In this document: positions 41,377-51,457 of the stretch, piece after piece
How positions within the stretch are numbered: position 1 is the first letter of the stretch
Layout: each line of letters opens with the position of its first letter
Assembly: GCF_000265205.3 (NCBI RefSeq)
Contig: NC_018000.1
Coordinates: forward strand, 3,534,001-3,598,000
Source: Sinorhizobium fredii USDA 257
GTDB taxonomy: Bacteria; Pseudomonadota; Alphaproteobacteria; Rhizobiales; Rhizobiaceae
Direction: 5' to 3'
DNA length: 64,000 nt
The notes under the pieces: generated by a model
Databases searched by the model: none
What the model saw: the letters and a program-made list of their open reading frames with translations, nothing else
What the model was told of the DNA's origin: nothing
Made by a program: the position numbers and the translations under genes

Positions 41377-41450
41377 TGAGATGAGCACAATAAGCTGGGC
41401 GAGGGGGTTTCGACCCAACCGGCCTGGTAACAACAAGAAGGCGACCTGAC

Positions 41451-41819
41451 ATGATTCAGATGCAAACAAACCTCGACGTGGCGGATAATTCCGGCGCACG
41501 TCGTGTCATGTGCATCAAGGTGCTGGGCGGCTCCAAGCGCAAGTATGCGTCGATCGGCGACATCATTGTCGTTTCGATCAAGGAAGCCATTCCGCGCGGC
41601 CGCGTGAAGAAGGGTGATGTCATGAAGGCCGTTGTCGTTCGCACCGCGAAGGACATCCGCCGTCCGGATGGCAGCGTCATCCGTTTCGACACCAACGCAG
41701 CCGTTCTTATCGACAACAAGAAAGAGCCCATCGGCACCCGTATCTTCGGACCGGTTCCGCGCGAACTCCGCGCCAAGAACCACATGAAGATCATCTCGCT
41801 GGCTCCGGAAGTACTCTAA
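41451..41819 (+). CDS. rplN: 50S ribosomal protein L14
   Basis: 122 residues. [27 protein letters not shown] is the family start (in part), [13 protein letters not shown] the C-terminal motif. It binds the silencing factor RsfS and bridges to 16S helix 14. First gene of the spc operon after the terminator at 41347. Confidence 0.97.
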   Translation: MIQMQTNLDVADNSGARRVMCIKVLGGSKRKYASIGDIIVVSIKEAIPRGRVKKGDVMKAVVVRTAKDIRRPDGSVIRFDTNAAVLIDNKKEPIGTRIFGPVPRELRAKNHMKIISLAPEVL

Positions 41820-41833
41820 GGGGGCGTTGAGAG

Positions 41834-42145
41834 ATGCAGAAGATTCGCAAGGGCGACAAGGTCGTCGTACTCACCGGTAAGGACAAGGGCCGCACCGGCG
41901 AAGTCATCCAGGTCATGCCGAAGGAAGACCGGGCTGTGGTGCGTGGCGTCAACGTGGTGAAGCGTCACCAGCGCCAGACCCAGAACCAGGAAGCCGGCAT
42001 TATCAGCAAGGAAGCCCCGATTCACCTTTCGAACATCGCGATCGCCGATCCGAAGGACGGCAAGCCGACCCGCGTTGGCTTCAAGATCGACGGTGAAAAG
42101 AAGGTCCGCGTGGCCAAGCGTTCGGGAGAAGTGATCGATGGCTAA
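41834..42145 (+). CDS. rplX: 50S ribosomal protein L24
   Basis: 103 residues with an N-terminal KOW motif ([21 protein letters not shown]). An assembly initiator of the large subunit. It overlaps rplE by 8 bases. Confidence 0.97.
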   Translation: MQKIRKGDKVVVLTGKDKGRTGEVIQVMPKEDRAVVRGVNVVKRHQRQTQNQEAGIISKEAPIHLSNIAIADPKDGKPTRVGFKIDGEKKVRVAKRSGEVIDG

Positions 42146-42695
42146 GACCGCTTATGAGCCGCGGCTCAAGAAGGAATATGTAGAGCGCATCCGCAAGGCG
42201 ATGCAGGAGAAGTTCTCCTACGCCAACGAAATGCAGATCCCGCGTCTCGACAAGATCGTCATCAACATGGGTGTTGGCGAAGCAACGGGCGACTCGAAGA
42301 AGCCTTCCGTAGCCGCTGCCGACCTCGCAGCGATTGCCGGCCAGAAGCCGGTGATCACCCGCGCTCGCAACTCTATCGCCGGCTTCAAGCTGCGCGAAGG
42401 CATGCCGATTGGTGCCAAGGTTACCCTGCGCGGCGTTCGGATGTATGAGTTCCTGGATCGTCTCGTGAACATCGCTCTTCCGCGGGTCCGCGACTTCCGT
42501 GGCCTCAATCCGAAGTCCTTCGATGGTCGTGGCAATTTTGCCATGGGCGTCAAGGAGCACATTGTGTTCCCTGAGATCAACTACGACAAGGTTGATCAGA
42601 TGTGGGGCATGGACATCATCGTTTGCACGACGGCATCTAACGACGACGAAGCGCGCGCTCTGCTTGCAGAGTTCAACTTCCCGTTCCGTCAGTAA
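42138..42695 (+). CDS. rplE: 50S ribosomal protein L5
   Basis: 185 residues. It forms the 5S particle with L18 and contacts P-site t[19 protein letters not shown] and [22 protein letters not shown] (in part) are typical. The start lies inside the end of rplX, suggesting coupled translation. Confidence 0.97.
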   Translation: MAKTAYEPRLKKEYVERIRKAMQEKFSYANEMQIPRLDKIVINMGVGEATGDSKKPSVAAADLAAIAGQKPVITRARNSIAGFKLREGMPIGAKVTLRGVRMYEFLDRLVNIALPRVRDFRGLNPKSFDGRGNFAMGVKEHIVFPEINYDKVDQMWGMDIIVCTTASNDDEARALLAEFNFPFRQ

Positions 42696-42729
42696 TCCGT
42701 AACGACAAGCGTAAAGAAGGATAACTGTT

Positions 42730-43035
42730 ATGGCGAAAACGAGCGCAGTTGAAAAGAACAAGCGCCGCCGCAAACTGGTTGCCGGACAAGCCGCTAAGCG
42801 TGCGGCCCTCAAGGCAATCATCATGAACCAGTCTCTGGCGATCGAAGAGCGGTTCAAGGCCACTCTCAAGCTGGCAGAACTGCCGCGGGATGGGTCCAAG
42901 ACTCGTATCCGCAACCGTTGCGAAGTCACCGGCCGTCCGCGCGCCTACTATCGCAAGCTTCGCATGTCGCGTATCGCGCTTCGCGAACTGGGCAATCTCG
43001 GCAAGGTGCCGGGCATCGTCAAGTCGAGCTGGTAA
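42730..43035 (+). CDS. rpsN: 30S ribosomal protein S14
   Basis: 101 residues, the long Zn-free form: the C-terminal [21 protein letters not shown] keeps one cysteine only, so no Zn ribbon. It lies between L5 and S8 as in other proteobacteria. Confidence 0.97.
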   Translation: MAKTSAVEKNKRRRKLVAGQAAKRAALKAIIMNQSLAIEERFKATLKLAELPRDGSKTRIRNRCEVTGRPRAYYRKLRMSRIALRELGNLGKVPGIVKSSW

Positions 43036-43047
43036 GGAGACGGGTAC

Positions 43048-43446
43048 ATGGCAATGACTGATCCTTTGGGCGATATGCTCACCCGTATCCGCAACGGTGC
43101 TGCTCGCCGCAAGTCCAGCGTTTCGACGCCGGCTTCCAAGCTGCGCGCACGCGTTCTGGATGTCCTTCAGGCCGAAGGCTATATCCGCGGATATTCTGAA
43201 GTCGAATTCGGCAACGGCAAGGCCGAGCTGAACATCGAACTGAAATACTACGAAGGCGCTTCCGTGATCCGTGAGATCTCGCGCGTCTCCAAGCCGGGCC
43301 GCCGGGTCTATGTCTCGGTCAAGTCCATTCCGCAGGTCGCGAACGGCCTCGGCATCACCATCCTTTCGACCCCGAAGGGCGTGATGGCCGATCACCAGGC
43401 ACGCGAACAGAATGTTGGTGGCGAGCTTCTTTGCTCGGTCTTCTAA
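43048..43446 (+). CDS. rpsH: 30S ribosomal protein S8
   Basis: 132 residues: [15 protein letters not shown] start and C-terminal [18 protein letters not shown] with the rRNA-binding STPKG loop. S8 represses the spc operon in enterics by binding the rplE mRNA. AAGGAGACGGGTAC precedes the start. Confidence 0.97.
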   Translation: MAMTDPLGDMLTRIRNGAARRKSSVSTPASKLRARVLDVLQAEGYIRGYSEVEFGNGKAELNIELKYYEGASVIREISRVSKPGRRVYVSVKSIPQVANGLGITILSTPKGVMADHQAREQNVGGELLCSVF

Positions 43447-43486
43447 GACCGGGCAGGATCTCCATGGCGAACAGACAGGTATAAAA

Positions 43487-44020
43487 ATGTCTCGTATCGG
43501 TAAGAAACCCGTTCAGGTTCCGGCAGGCGTCACGGCAAGCGTTGATGGCCAGAAGGTAACGGCGAAGGGTCCGAAGGGCGAACTGTTCTTCGTCGCAAAT
43601 GACGAAGTTTCGGTGAAGCTCGAAAACAATGCGGTTGTCGTTCAGCCGCTCAATGAAACCAAGGATGCTCGCGCCAAGTGGGGCATGTCCCGCACCATGG
43701 TCGAGAACATCTTCAAGGGCGTCAAGGACGGCTACGAGCGCAAGCTCGAGATCAACGGCGTCGGCTACCGCGCTTCCATGCAGGGCAAGAACCTGCAGCT
43801 GGCGCTCGGTTTCAGCCATGACGTCGTCTACCAGACGCCGGAAGGCATCACGATCGCTGTGCCGAAGCCGACGGAAATCGTCGTTTCGGGCATCAACAAA
43901 CAGCAGGTCGGCCAGGTTGCCGCGGAAATCCGCGAATACCGCGGCCCCGAGCCCTACAAGGGCAAGGGCGTCAAGTATGCCGGAGAGCGGATTGTCCGCA
44001 AAGAAGGCAAGAAGAAGTAA
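43487..44020 (+). CDS. rplF: 50S ribosomal protein L6
   Basis: 177 residues from ATG 43487; the frame is open upstream within rpsH but [15 protein letters not shown] is the family start. C-terminal [18 protein letters not shown] is the sarcin-ricin-loop-binding signature. Confidence 0.97.
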   Translation: MSRIGKKPVQVPAGVTASVDGQKVTAKGPKGELFFVANDEVSVKLENNAVVVQPLNETKDARAKWGMSRTMVENIFKGVKDGYERKLEINGVGYRASMQGKNLQLALGFSHDVVYQTPEGITIAVPKPTEIVVSGINKQQVGQVAAEIREYRGPEPYKGKGVKYAGERIVRKEGKKK

Positions 44021-44032
44021 GGATCACGCGAA

Positions 44033-44395
44033 ATGGCTAGCAGGAAAGATACTCTTGTGCGTCGCGCCAGCCGCGTGCGCCGTCAAATCAAGGCGGTCGC
44101 CAATGGCCGCCCGCGCCTGTCGGTTCATCGCTCGTCGAAGAACATCTATGCGCAGATCATCGATGACGTTGCCGGCAAGACGATCGCCGCTGCCTCGACC
44201 CTCGAGGCGGATCTCAAGACTGCGCTGAAGACCGGCGCCGACACGGCAGCAGCCGCTGCCGTCGGCAAGCTCCTCGCCGAGCGCGCTTCCAAGGCAGGCG
44301 TCAAGGACGTCGTCTTCGATCGCGGCGCCTTCATCTACCACGGCCGCGTCAAGGCGCTGGCCGAGGCGGCCCGCGAAGGCGGCCTGAACTTCTAA
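44033..44395 (+). CDS. rplR: 50S ribosomal protein L18
   Basis: 120 residues. The basic N-terminus ([22 protein letters not shown]) binds 5S rRNA; the C-terminus [22 protein letters not shown] is conserved. A 126-base gap with a hairpin follows before rpsE. Confidence 0.97.
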   Translation: MASRKDTLVRRASRVRRQIKAVANGRPRLSVHRSSKNIYAQIIDDVAGKTIAAASTLEADLKTALKTGADTAAAAAVGKLLAERASKAGVKDVVFDRGAFIYHGRVKALAEAAREGGLNF

Positions 44396-44402
44396 GGTTC
44401 AC

Positions 44403-44426
44403 CGCCCGGGCAGAGATGTCCGGGCG
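44403..44426 (+). promoter_or_regulatory. Hairpin in the rplR-rpsE gap
   Basis: 10-bp stem CGCCCGGGCA / TGTCCGGGCG (one G-T pair) with a GAGA loop, and no T-tract, so not an intrinsic terminator. Possible RNA-processing or stability element; the gap is otherwise unexplained. Confidence 0.45.
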
Positions 44427-44521
44427 AATGCCGCCTCGCATTCCCTCGGTCGCTTCGGCTTGTACGAGGCGACTTTCGTCAATCTGCCGATTGCACCCGG
44501 AAAAGAAAAAGGAAGAGGACA

Positions 44522-45091
44522 ATGGCACAAGAAAGAAGAGGTTCTCGCGAAGATCGCCAGAACCGCGAAGAGCGCGACAGCGAATTTGTCGATAAGCTCG
44601 TCGCAATCAACCGCGTCGCCAAGGTGGTGAAGGGCGGTCGTCGTTTCGGTTTCGCCGCTCTCGTCGTCGTCGGCGACCAGAAGGGCCGCGTTGGCTTCGG
44701 CCATGGCAAGGCTCGCGAAGTGCCTGAAGCCATCCGCAAGGCAACGGAAGCCGCCAAGCGCGACCTGATCTTCGTGCCGCTGCGCGGCGGTCGCACGCTG
44801 CATCACGACGTCAATGGCCGTCACGGCGCCGGCAAGGTGCTGCTGCGCTCGGCCAAGGCCGGTACCGGTATCATCGCCGGCGGTCCGATGCGCGCCGTCT
44901 TTGAAACGCTCGGTGTGCACGACGTCGTCGCCAAGTCGACCGGTTCGTCGAACCCCTACAACATGGTTCGCGCAACCTTCGACGCGCTCAAGAACCAGAT
45001 GCACCCGAAGGACATCGCGGCACAGCGCGGCATGAAGTACGCCACGCTCCAGTCCCGTCGCGTTGCCGCCGGCGCTGCTTCCGAAGAATAA
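44522..45091 (+). CDS. rpsE: 30S ribosomal protein S5
   Basis: 189 residues. The double-stranded-RNA-binding domain ([29 protein letters not shown], in part) and the second domain with the [21 protein letters not shown] motif are intact. The VKGGRRF loop is where spectinomycin-resistance changes fall; it looks wild-type. Confidence 0.97.
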   Translation: MAQERRGSREDRQNREERDSEFVDKLVAINRVAKVVKGGRRFGFAALVVVGDQKGRVGFGHGKAREVPEAIRKATEAAKRDLIFVPLRGGRTLHHDVNGRHGAGKVLLRSAKAGTGIIAGGPMRAVFETLGVHDVVAKSTGSSNPYNMVRATFDALKNQMHPKDIAAQRGMKYATLQSRRVAAGAASEE

Positions 45092-45103
45092 GGGAGCTGA
45101 CAG

Positions 45104-45307
45104 ATGGCTAAGAAAGAAGTTGCCAAGAAGACGGTTACCGTCGAGCAGATTGGTAGCCCCATCCGCCGTCCGACCGTGCAGCGTCAGACGCTTGTCGGTC
45201 TGGGCCTTAACAAGATGCACCGGGTTCGCACGCTGGAAGACACTCCGGCCGTCCGCGGCATGATCCGGGCCGTCCAGCACCTCGTTCGCGTCGTCGACGA
45301 GAAGTGA
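45104..45307 (+). CDS. rpmD: 50S ribosomal protein L30
   Basis: 67 residues. A short N-terminal Lys-rich extension ([15 protein letters not shown]) precedes the core [20 protein letters not shown]. Twelve bases after rpsE and 13 before rplO. Confidence 0.96.
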   Translation: MAKKEVAKKTVTVEQIGSPIRRPTVQRQTLVGLGLNKMHRVRTLEDTPAVRGMIRAVQHLVRVVDEK

Positions 45308-45320
45308 GGGGGATCGAGAT

Positions 45321-45794
45321 ATGAAACTGAATGAAATCAAGGACAACGAAGGCGCGACGAAGAACCGCAAGCGTCTCGGCCGTGGTATCGGCTCCGGCTC
45401 CGGCAAGACCGGCGGTCGCGGCGTGAAGGGCCAGAAGGCTCGTTCGGGCGTCGCGATCAACGGCTTCGAAGGCGGCCAGATGCCCATCTACCGCCGTCTG
45501 CCGAAGCGTGGCTTCAACAACATCTTCGCTTCGGAGTTCGTTGTCGTCTCCCTCGGCCGCATCCAGACTGCCGTCGACGCCAAGAAGCTTGATGCTTCGA
45601 AGACCATTGATGCGGCCGCCCTCAAGGCTGCCGGCGTCATCCGTCGCGAGAAGGACGGCGTCCGCATCCTCGCCGACGGCGAGCTGAAGGCCAAGGTTTC
45701 GCTCGAAGTGGCGGGTGCTTCCAAGCCGGCCGTCGAGAAGATCGAAAAGGCCGGCGGCTCGATAAAGCTGCTCGCAGCCGCCGCTGCCGAATAA
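45321..45794 (+). CDS. rplO: 50S ribosomal protein L15
   Basis: 157 residues. [43 protein letters not shown] (in part) is the Gly/Arg-rich rRNA-penetrating tail; the globular end has a L18e/L15 fold. It is the last gene before a terminator that cuts secY off from the spc genes. Confidence 0.97.
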   Translation: MKLNEIKDNEGATKNRKRLGRGIGSGSGKTGGRGVKGQKARSGVAINGFEGGQMPIYRRLPKRGFNNIFASEFVVVSLGRIQTAVDAKKLDASKTIDAAALKAAGVIRREKDGVRILADGELKAKVSLEVAGASKPAVEKIEKAGGSIKLLAAAAAE

Positions 45795-45805
45795 TATGAC
45801 TGATG

Positions 45806-45840
45806 AACCGCCCGGGGTGCTTCACGCCGGGCGGTTTTGC
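45806..45840 (+). terminator. Intrinsic terminator between rplO and secY
   Basis: 10-bp stem AACCGCCCGG / CCGGGCGGTT (45806-45815 with 45827-45836), 11-base loop, then TT-GCTCC. The T-run is TTTT counting the stem end. It may be partial. Confidence 0.7.
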
Positions 45841-46030
45841 TCCCATATGTGAGCCTCACGTCCGAGGGCGGCGAATCACTTGCCGCGACGGGACACAACG
45901 GAAACCACGGTGAGGCATCCGATTGCAGCGACAATCGTCTCGCGCCCGGTTTTCAACGATGAAGACTTTCTCATTCCGGAACTGACCGGGTTTTCCCGCT
46001 GATTCCGAGACTTGGTACGCGGAGAATTGC

Positions 46031-47371
46031 ATGGCTTCTGCAGCGGAACAGCTCGCCTCGAACCTGAATTTCTCGACTTTCGCCAAAGCGGAAGATCTGA
46101 AGAAAAGGCTCTGGTTCACCCTCGGTGCGCTTCTGGTTTACCGTCTTGGCACCTATATCCCGCTGCCCGGCCTCAATCCGGAAGCGTTTGCGCAAGCCTT
46201 CCAGGGGCAGAGCGGCGGCATTCTCGGCCTCTTCAACATGTTTTCGGGCGGTGCGGTTGAGCGCATGGCGATCTTCGCGCTCGGCATCATGCCCTATATC
46301 TCTGCCTCGATCATCGTGCAGCTGATGACCTCGGTCGTCCCGGCGCTCGAGCAGCTGAAGAAGGAAGGCGAGCAGGGCCGCAAGGTGATCAACCAGTATA
46401 CCCGCTACGGCACGGTTCTTCTGGGGGCACTGCAGGCCTACGGCATCGCGGTCGGCCTTGAAAGCGGCAGCGGTCTCGTCAACGATCCGGGTTGGTTCTT
46501 CCGTATTTCCACCGTCATTTCGCTGCTCGGCGGTACGATGTTCCTGATGTGGCTTGGCGAGCAGATCACCTCGCGCGGCATCGGCAACGGTATCTCGCTG
46601 ATCATTTTCGCCGGCATCGTCGCGGCTCTGCCGGGTGCGCTGGCAGGTACGTTGGAACTCGGCCGCACCGGCGCTCTGTCGACGCCGCTCATCCTTGCCA
46701 TCATCGTGATGGTGGTTGCGGTCATCGCCCTGATCGTCTTCGTCGAGCGCGCCCAGCGCCGCCTGCTGATCCAGTATCCGAAGCGCCAGGTCGGCAACCG
46801 CATGTTCCAGGGCGATACGTCGCACCTGCCGCTGAAGCTCAACACGTCCGGTGTGATCCCGGCGATCTTCGCTTCGTCGCTGCTCTTGCTGCCCGCGACG
46901 CTTGCCGGTTTCGCCAATGCTGCGACGCTGCCGGGCTGGGCGACCACCATCGTCGGGGCTCTCGCCCATGGCCAGCCGCTGTATATGCTGTTTTATGGCG
47001 GGATGATCGCCTTCTTCGCCTTCTTCTACACGGCGATTGTCTTCAATCCGAAGGATACGGCCGACAATCTGAAGAAGCATGGCGGCTTCATTCCGGGGAT
47101 TCGCCCGGGCGAGCGCACGGCCGAGTATATCGACTACGTGCTGACACGCATCACTGTTATCGGTGCGATTTACCTAATCTTCGTCTGCATCTTGCCTGAA
47201 ATCCTCATTTCGCAGACCGGCGTGCCGTTCTACCTTGGTGGTACGTCGCTTTTGATTGTTGTCAGCGTCACCCTTGATACGGTAGCACAGATCCAGGGTC
47301 ACCTCATTGCCCAGCAGTATGAGGGGCTGATCAAGAAGTCGAAGCTGCGCGGAGGAAAGAGGGGACGATGA
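46031..47371 (+). CDS. secY: Preprotein translocase subunit SecY
   Basis: 446-residue, ten-helix channel of the Sec translocon in the inner membrane. The plug and hydrophobic gate region, the [18 protein letters not shown] start of the first helix, and the cytoplasmic loop [17 protein letters not shown] are all seen. The C-terminus [11 protein letters not shown] is the ribosome/SecA-contacting tail. 236 bases separate it from rplO, with a terminator in between, so a local promoter is likely. Overlaps adk by four bases (ATGA). Confidence 0.98.
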   Translation: MASAAEQLASNLNFSTFAKAEDLKKRLWFTLGALLVYRLGTYIPLPGLNPEAFAQAFQGQSGGILGLFNMFSGGAVERMAIFALGIMPYISASIIVQLMTSVVPALEQLKKEGEQGRKVINQYTRYGTVLLGALQAYGIAVGLESGSGLVNDPGWFFRISTVISLLGGTMFLMWLGEQITSRGIGNGISLIIFAGIVAALPGALAGTLELGRTGALSTPLILAIIVMVVAVIALIVFVERAQRRLLIQYPKRQVGNRMFQGDTSHLPLKLNTSGVIPAIFASSLLLLPATLAGFANAATLPGWATTIVGALAHGQPLYMLFYGGMIAFFAFFYTAIVFNPKDTADNLKKHGGFIPGIRPGERTAEYIDYVLTRITVIGAIYLIFVCILPEILISQTGVPFYLGGTSLLIVVSVTLDTVAQIQGHLIAQQYEGLIKKSKLRGGKRGR

Positions 47372-47946
47372 GACTTATTTTTTTGGGGCCGCCGGGCGCT
47401 GGCAAGGGTACGCAGGCCAAGCTTCTGACGGAGAAATACGGCATCCCGCAGCTTTCCACAGGGGACATGCTCCGGGCCGCCGTTGCCCAGGCGACCGAGG
47501 TCGGCAAGCGCGCCAAAGCGGTGATGGATGCCGGCCAGCTGGTTTCCGATGAGATCGTCAATGAAATCGTCTCCGACCGCATCGACGTGCCGGATTGCGC
47601 GAAAGGCTTCATTCTCGACGGCTATCCGCGCACGGTGCCGCAGGCGATCGCGCTCGATCGCATGCTCCAGGCCAAGGGTTTGAAGCTGGATGCGGTCATC
47701 GAGTTGAAGGTCGACGAGGTGGCCCTTGTCCGGCGCATGGAGAATCGCGTAGCGGAGACCGTCGCCTCCGGCGGCACGGTTCGCTCCGACGACAATCCCG
47801 AGGCCTTCAAGCGACGCTTGACGGAGTACAGGGAAAAGACTGCGCCGCTTTCGGAGCACTATGCCCGCACCGGTCAGTTGAAGACCGTCGACGGGATGGC
47901 GGATGTGGAAGCGGTCACCGCCGAGATCGACAAGATTCTGGCATAG
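47368..47946 (+). CDS. adk: Adenylate kinase (short form)
   Basis: 192 residues. Converts ATP and AMP into two ADP. P-loop [11 protein letters not shown] and the AMP-site DGYPRT are present; the LID is the short kind ([17 protein letters not shown]), without Zn cysteines. Start overlaps the secY stop, so the two are co-translated. Confidence 0.97.
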   Translation: MRLIFLGPPGAGKGTQAKLLTEKYGIPQLSTGDMLRAAVAQATEVGKRAKAVMDAGQLVSDEIVNEIVSDRIDVPDCAKGFILDGYPRTVPQAIALDRMLQAKGLKLDAVIELKVDEVALVRRMENRVAETVASGGTVRSDDNPEAFKRRLTEYREKTAPLSEHYARTGQLKTVDGMADVEAVTAEIDKILA

Positions 47947-48178
47947 GCTTTCGTCTTTGCCAAAATGGAAGCGCCGGGGAGTTGACTTTTCCGGGTGATT
48001 CCTCCAAAGACAGCGTCAACTCGCGACATGAGAAGCGATCGGCGCGGTCTTCAAAAGAAAGAAGTCCGGGTGCGGTCGTTTTTGACATGTCTCGAACCTC
48101 AATCAACGTGCGGCTCTTCAAAGTCGCGTAACGAAGCACCTATTGCCGGATGGCAACTGGAACGCAAGGAGAATAGAC
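47947..48178. other. adk-rpsM gap (232 bp)
   Basis: No gene. GAGTTGAC at 47979-47986 has a distant complement GTCAACTC, about 28 bases on, so the leader can fold. The alpha operon promoter should lie here, but I could not identify a good -35/-10 pair. infA and rpmJ, found here in many bacteria, are absent. Confidence 0.4.
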
Positions 48179-48547
48179 GTGGCACGTATCGCTGGCGTCA
48201 ACATCCCGACGGCAAAGCGCGTCGTCATCGCGCTGACCTACATTCACGGGATCGGCACGAAATTTGCTCAGGAAATCGTCGCGAAGGTCGGTATTCCGAC
48301 TGACCGTCGCGTGCACCAGCTGACGGACGCCGAAGTCCTTCAGATCCGTGAGACGATCGACCGCGACTATCAGGTCGAGGGTGACCTGCGTCGCGAAACG
48401 TCGATGAATATCAAGCGCCTGATGGACCTCGGTTGCTACCGTGGTCTGCGTCATCGTCGCGGTCTGCCGGTGCGCGGCCAGCGTACGCACACCAATGCCC
48501 GCACCCGCAAGGGTCCGGCAAAGGCGATTGCCGGCAAGAAGAAGTAA
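48179..48547 (+). CDS. rpsM: 30S ribosomal protein S13
   Basis: 122 residues from a GTG (48179) with AAGGAG 7 bases upstream; upstream in-frame codons lack a ribosome site. [26 protein letters not shown] and [25 protein letters not shown] (both in part) are family signatures. Contacts A- and P-site tRNA. A terminator follows, separating it from rpsK. Confidence 0.97.
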   Translation: MARIAGVNIPTAKRVVIALTYIHGIGTKFAQEIVAKVGIPTDRRVHQLTDAEVLQIRETIDRDYQVEGDLRRETSMNIKRLMDLGCYRGLRHRRGLPVRGQRTHTNARTRKGPAKAIAGKKK

Positions 48548-48567
48548 TTTCCCGAATAGGGAAAGCG

Positions 48568-48600
48568 GGAGGCTGGCGTCCGCGCCGGCCTCCTTTTTGC
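48568..48600 (+). terminator. Intrinsic terminator between rpsM and rpsK
   Basis: 11-bp stem GGAGGCTGGCG / CGCCGGCCTCC (48568-48578 with 48583-48593; one T-G pair), TCCG loop, then TTTTTGC. Textbook form, yet inside what is usually one alpha operon. Confidence 0.85.
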
Positions 48601-48776
48601 AGTTTGGGAAGGGCGAGTGCCCGACCTGTGCAGGACCGCTCGCGGTTCAGCAAATAATAGCGGGGCCGGCGTAACGGCTTCGTGAAAATCTAAGATGCAG
48701 GGCAGGGGACGACCAATCCTTTTCCCGGTGGAGCCGCTGGAATTACGGCGGTGCAGAGATCTAAGAAAGGGATCCT

Positions 48777-49166
48777 ATGGCCAAGGAAGCCACCCGCGTT
48801 CGCCGTCGCGAGCGCAAGAACATCACGTCTGGCGTCGCGCACGTCAATTCGTCGTTCAACAACACGATGATCACCATCACCGACGCGCAGGGCAATGCAA
48901 TTGCCTGGTCGTCCGCCGGTGCGAAGGGCTTCAAGGGTTCGCGCAAGTCGACCCCGTTCGCCGCTCAGATCGCCGCCGAAGACTGCGCCAAGAAGGCTCA
49001 GGAACACGGCATGAAGTCGCTGGAAGTGGAAGTTTGCGGACCGGGCTCCGGCCGCGAATCTGCCCTTCGCGCGCTGCAAGCCGCGGGCTTCATGATCACG
49101 TCGATCCGCGACGTGACGCCGATCCCGCACAACGGCTGCCGCCCGCGCAAGAAGCGCCGCGTCTGA
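48777..49166 (+). CDS. rpsK: 30S ribosomal protein S11
   Basis: 129 residues. The platform protein near the Shine-Dalgarno duplex; [20 protein letters not shown] and [16 protein letters not shown] are diagnostic. A 229-base gap with a terminator precedes it, so it probably has its own promoter with rpoA and rplQ. Confidence 0.97.
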
Positions 49167-49269
49167 TCATTGGTATTCAAGATTCCGGTGAGGGCGCGGG
49201 CGCGTTCTCCCGGACTTCGGGGCTCGGTTGCCACGATTGGATGGTGGCAACGAACGGAAGGCAGAAAAC

Positions 49270-50280
49270 ATGATCCAGAAAAATTGGCAGGAATTGATCA
49301 AGCCGAACAAGGTGGATTTCACCTCCTCGGGCCGCACCAGGGCAACGCTGGTGGCGGAACCGCTTGAGCGCGGCTTCGGTCTGACCCTCGGCAACGCGCT
49401 TCGTCGCGTGCTTCTGTCGTCGCTGCGCGGTGCTGCCGTCACCGCAGTGCAGATCGACGGCGTGCTGCACGAGTTCTCCTCGATCCCGGGCGTCCGGGAA
49501 GACGTGACGGACATCGTGCTCAACATCAAGGAAATCGCCATCAAGATGGATGGCGACGATTCCAAGCGCATGGTCGTGCGCAAGCAGGGTCCGGGCGTCG
49601 TTACGGCCGGCGATATCCAGACGGTTGGCGATATCGAGATCCTCAACCCGAACCATGTGATCTGCACCCTCGACGAGGGCGCGGAAATTCGCATGGAGTT
49701 CACCGTCAACAACGGCAAGGGCTACGTGCCGGCCGAGCGTAACCGCTCGGAAGATGCGCCGATCGGTCTCATTCCGGTCGATAGCCTTTATTCGCCGGTC
49801 AAGAAGGTGTCCTACAAGGTTGAGAACACGCGCGAAGGCCAGGTTCTCGACTATGACAAGCTGACGATGTCCATCGAGACCGATGGCTCCGTCACCGGCG
49901 AAGACGCGATCGCGTTTGCCGCCCGCATTCTTCAGGACCAGCTGTCGGTCTTCGTCAATTTCGACGAGCCGCAGAAGGAAACAGAGGAAGAGGCAGTCAC
50001 CGAGCTCGCCTTCAACCCGGCGCTTCTCAAGAAGGTCGACGAACTGGAACTCTCGGTCCGTTCGGCCAACTGCCTGAAGAACGACAACATCGTCTATATC
50101 GGCGACCTTATTCAGAAGACCGAAGCGGAAATGCTCCGGACGCCGAACTTTGGTCGCAAGTCGCTCAACGAGATCAAGGAAGTTCTCGCTTCCATGGGCC
50201 TGCACCTCGGCATGGAAGTGCCGTCCTGGCCGCCGGAGAACATCGAAGATCTCGCCAAGCGATACGAAGACCAATACTAA
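49270..50280 (+). CDS. rpoA: DNA-directed RNA polymerase subunit alpha
   Basis: 336 residues from ATG 49270 ([17 protein letters not shown]). The N-terminal domain assembles the polymerase ([26 protein letters not shown], in part) and the C-terminal domain binds UP elements and activators ([16 protein letters not shown], then [14 protein letters not shown]). Note rpsD, which lies before rpoA in enterics, is absent here. Confidence 0.98.
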   Translation: MIQKNWQELIKPNKVDFTSSGRTRATLVAEPLERGFGLTLGNALRRVLLSSLRGAAVTAVQIDGVLHEFSSIPGVREDVTDIVLNIKEIAIKMDGDDSKRMVVRKQGPGVVTAGDIQTVGDIEILNPNHVICTLDEGAEIRMEFTVNNGKGYVPAERNRSEDAPIGLIPVDSLYSPVKKVSYKVENTREGQVLDYDKLTMSIETDGSVTGEDAIAFAARILQDQLSVFVNFDEPQKETEEEAVTELAFNPALLKKVDELELSVRSANCLKNDNIVYIGDLIQKTEAEMLRTPNFGRKSLNEIKEVLASMGLHLGMEVPSWPPENIEDLAKRYEDQY

Positions 50281-50324
50281 CCATTAGACTGCGGGCGGAT
50301 GCCTGCAAGTAAAGGAGAATAGCC

Positions 50325-50750
50325 ATGCGCCACGGTAAAGCCGGCCGCAAGCTGAATAGAACCGCAAGCCATCGCAAGGCGATGTTTGCCAACATGGCAG
50401 CTTCGCTGATCGAACACGAGCAGATCGTCACGACCCTGCCGAAGGCCAAGGAAATCCGTCCGATCGTCGAGAAGCTCGTCACGCTCGGCAAGCGCGGCGA
50501 CCTGCACGCTCGCCGCCAGGCGATTTCGCAGATCCGCGACGTTGCTGTCGTCTCGAAGCTGTTCGACGCAATCGCATCGCGCTACGCCACCCGCAACGGC
50601 GGCTACCTGCGCATCATGAAGGCGGGCTTCCGCCAGGGCGACAATGCGCCGCTCGCCGTCATCGAATTCGTTGATCGCGATGTCGATGCCAAGGGCGCGA
50701 AGGATCGCGCTCGCGCCGCTGCGGAAGCGGAAGCCGTCGAAGCAGCCTGA
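50325..50750 (+). CDS. rplQ: 50S ribosomal protein L17
   Basis: 141 residues. [20 protein letters not shown] is the family N-terminus; the C-terminus has an Ala/Glu-rich extension ([16 protein letters not shown]). Last gene of the ribosomal block. AAGGAGAA upstream. Confidence 0.97.
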   Translation: MRHGKAGRKLNRTASHRKAMFANMAASLIEHEQIVTTLPKAKEIRPIVEKLVTLGKRGDLHARRQAISQIRDVAVVSKLFDAIASRYATRNGGYLRIMKAGFRQGDNAPLAVIEFVDRDVDAKGAKDRARAAAEAEAVEAA

Positions 50751-50775
50751 TCAGAGGCAGCTTCCAATCGATTTG

Positions 50776-50811
50776 AAGCGGTCGGGTGAGTTTCACCCGG
50801 CCGCTTTTTGC
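50776..50811 (+). terminator. Intrinsic terminator after rplQ, overlapping the msrQ stop
   Basis: 12-bp stem GCGGTCGGGTGA / TCACCCGGCCGC (50778-50789 with 50793-50804; one T-G pair), 3-base loop, then TTTTTG. The right arm contains the TGA stop codon of the converging msrQ gene. Confidence 0.88.
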
Positions 50812-51455
50812 GTTGCGGGACGGGATCGCACCACGGCGGTCCGCTGCCGCTTCCAGCGCAGGAAGGGCGTCCGGACTGCGCGCCAGGCAAGCAGCAGTGC
50901 GACAAGGACGATGTAGAGCATCTGCTCCGGTCCGACGACCTTGACGGCCATGGTGAAATGCAACGCACCGGCTGCCGCGATCACATAGGCGAGCCGGTGC
51001 AGCTTGTTCCACCGCTGACCAAGCTTGCGGATCGACCAATTGTTCGAGGTAAGCGCCAACGGGATCAGCATGACGAGCGCCGCCATGCCGATGGTTATGA
51101 AGGGCCGGCGGGCAATGTCGGCGAGGATCGCCGGGACGCGCAGCATCTGGTCCAAGAGCATGTAAGAAAGGAAGTGCATCAGCACATAATAGAAGGCGAG
51201 CAGGCCCAGGGCGCGACGGTACCTCAGCCAATTCAGGCCGAAGAGGTCGCGAAGCGGCGTTATCGTCAGCGTCGCCACAAGAAAGCGCAACGCCCATAGG
51301 CCTAGCAGATGTTCGAATTCCTTGACTGCATTGCCCGGCAATTGGCCGGTTGCGCCGAGATAGAACGCCCAAACTGCGGGTATGAAGCCGAGCGCGTAGA
51401 GCGCCCAGACCGAGGCACCGTGAAAACGTTTCGGTAAGGCGGGAACGAGGGCCAT
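50793..51455 (-). CDS. msrQ: Heme-binding membrane subunit MsrQ of the periplasmic methionine sulfoxide reductase
   Basis: 220 residues with about six membrane helices of the ferric-reductase-like (YedZ) fold. It passes electrons from the quinone pool through heme b to MsrP. Histidines in the helices (for example EFEHLLGLWALR, MHFLSYMLL and LHFTMAV) are candidate heme ligands. It starts 2 bases after msrP ends, so the pair is an operon read msrP then msrQ. The C-terminus is basic. Confidence 0.93.
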   Translation of the reverse strand: MALVPALPKRFHGASVWALYALGFIPAVWAFYLGATGQLPGNAVKEFEHLLGLWALRFLVATLTITPLRDLFGLNWLRYRRALGLLAFYYVLMHFLSYMLLDQMLRVPAILADIARRPFITIGMAALVMLIPLALTSNNWSIRKLGQRWNKLHRLAYVIAAAGALHFTMAVKVVGPEQMLYIVLVALLLAWRAVRTPFLRWKRQRTAVVRSRPATQKAAG

Positions 51456-51457
51456 GA

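Noticed and set aside
47979..48030. Alpha-operon pseudoknot of the E. coli S4-binding type
   Set aside because: Only one 8-bp complement (GAGTTGAC/GTCAACTC) is visible, and rpsD is not in the operon.
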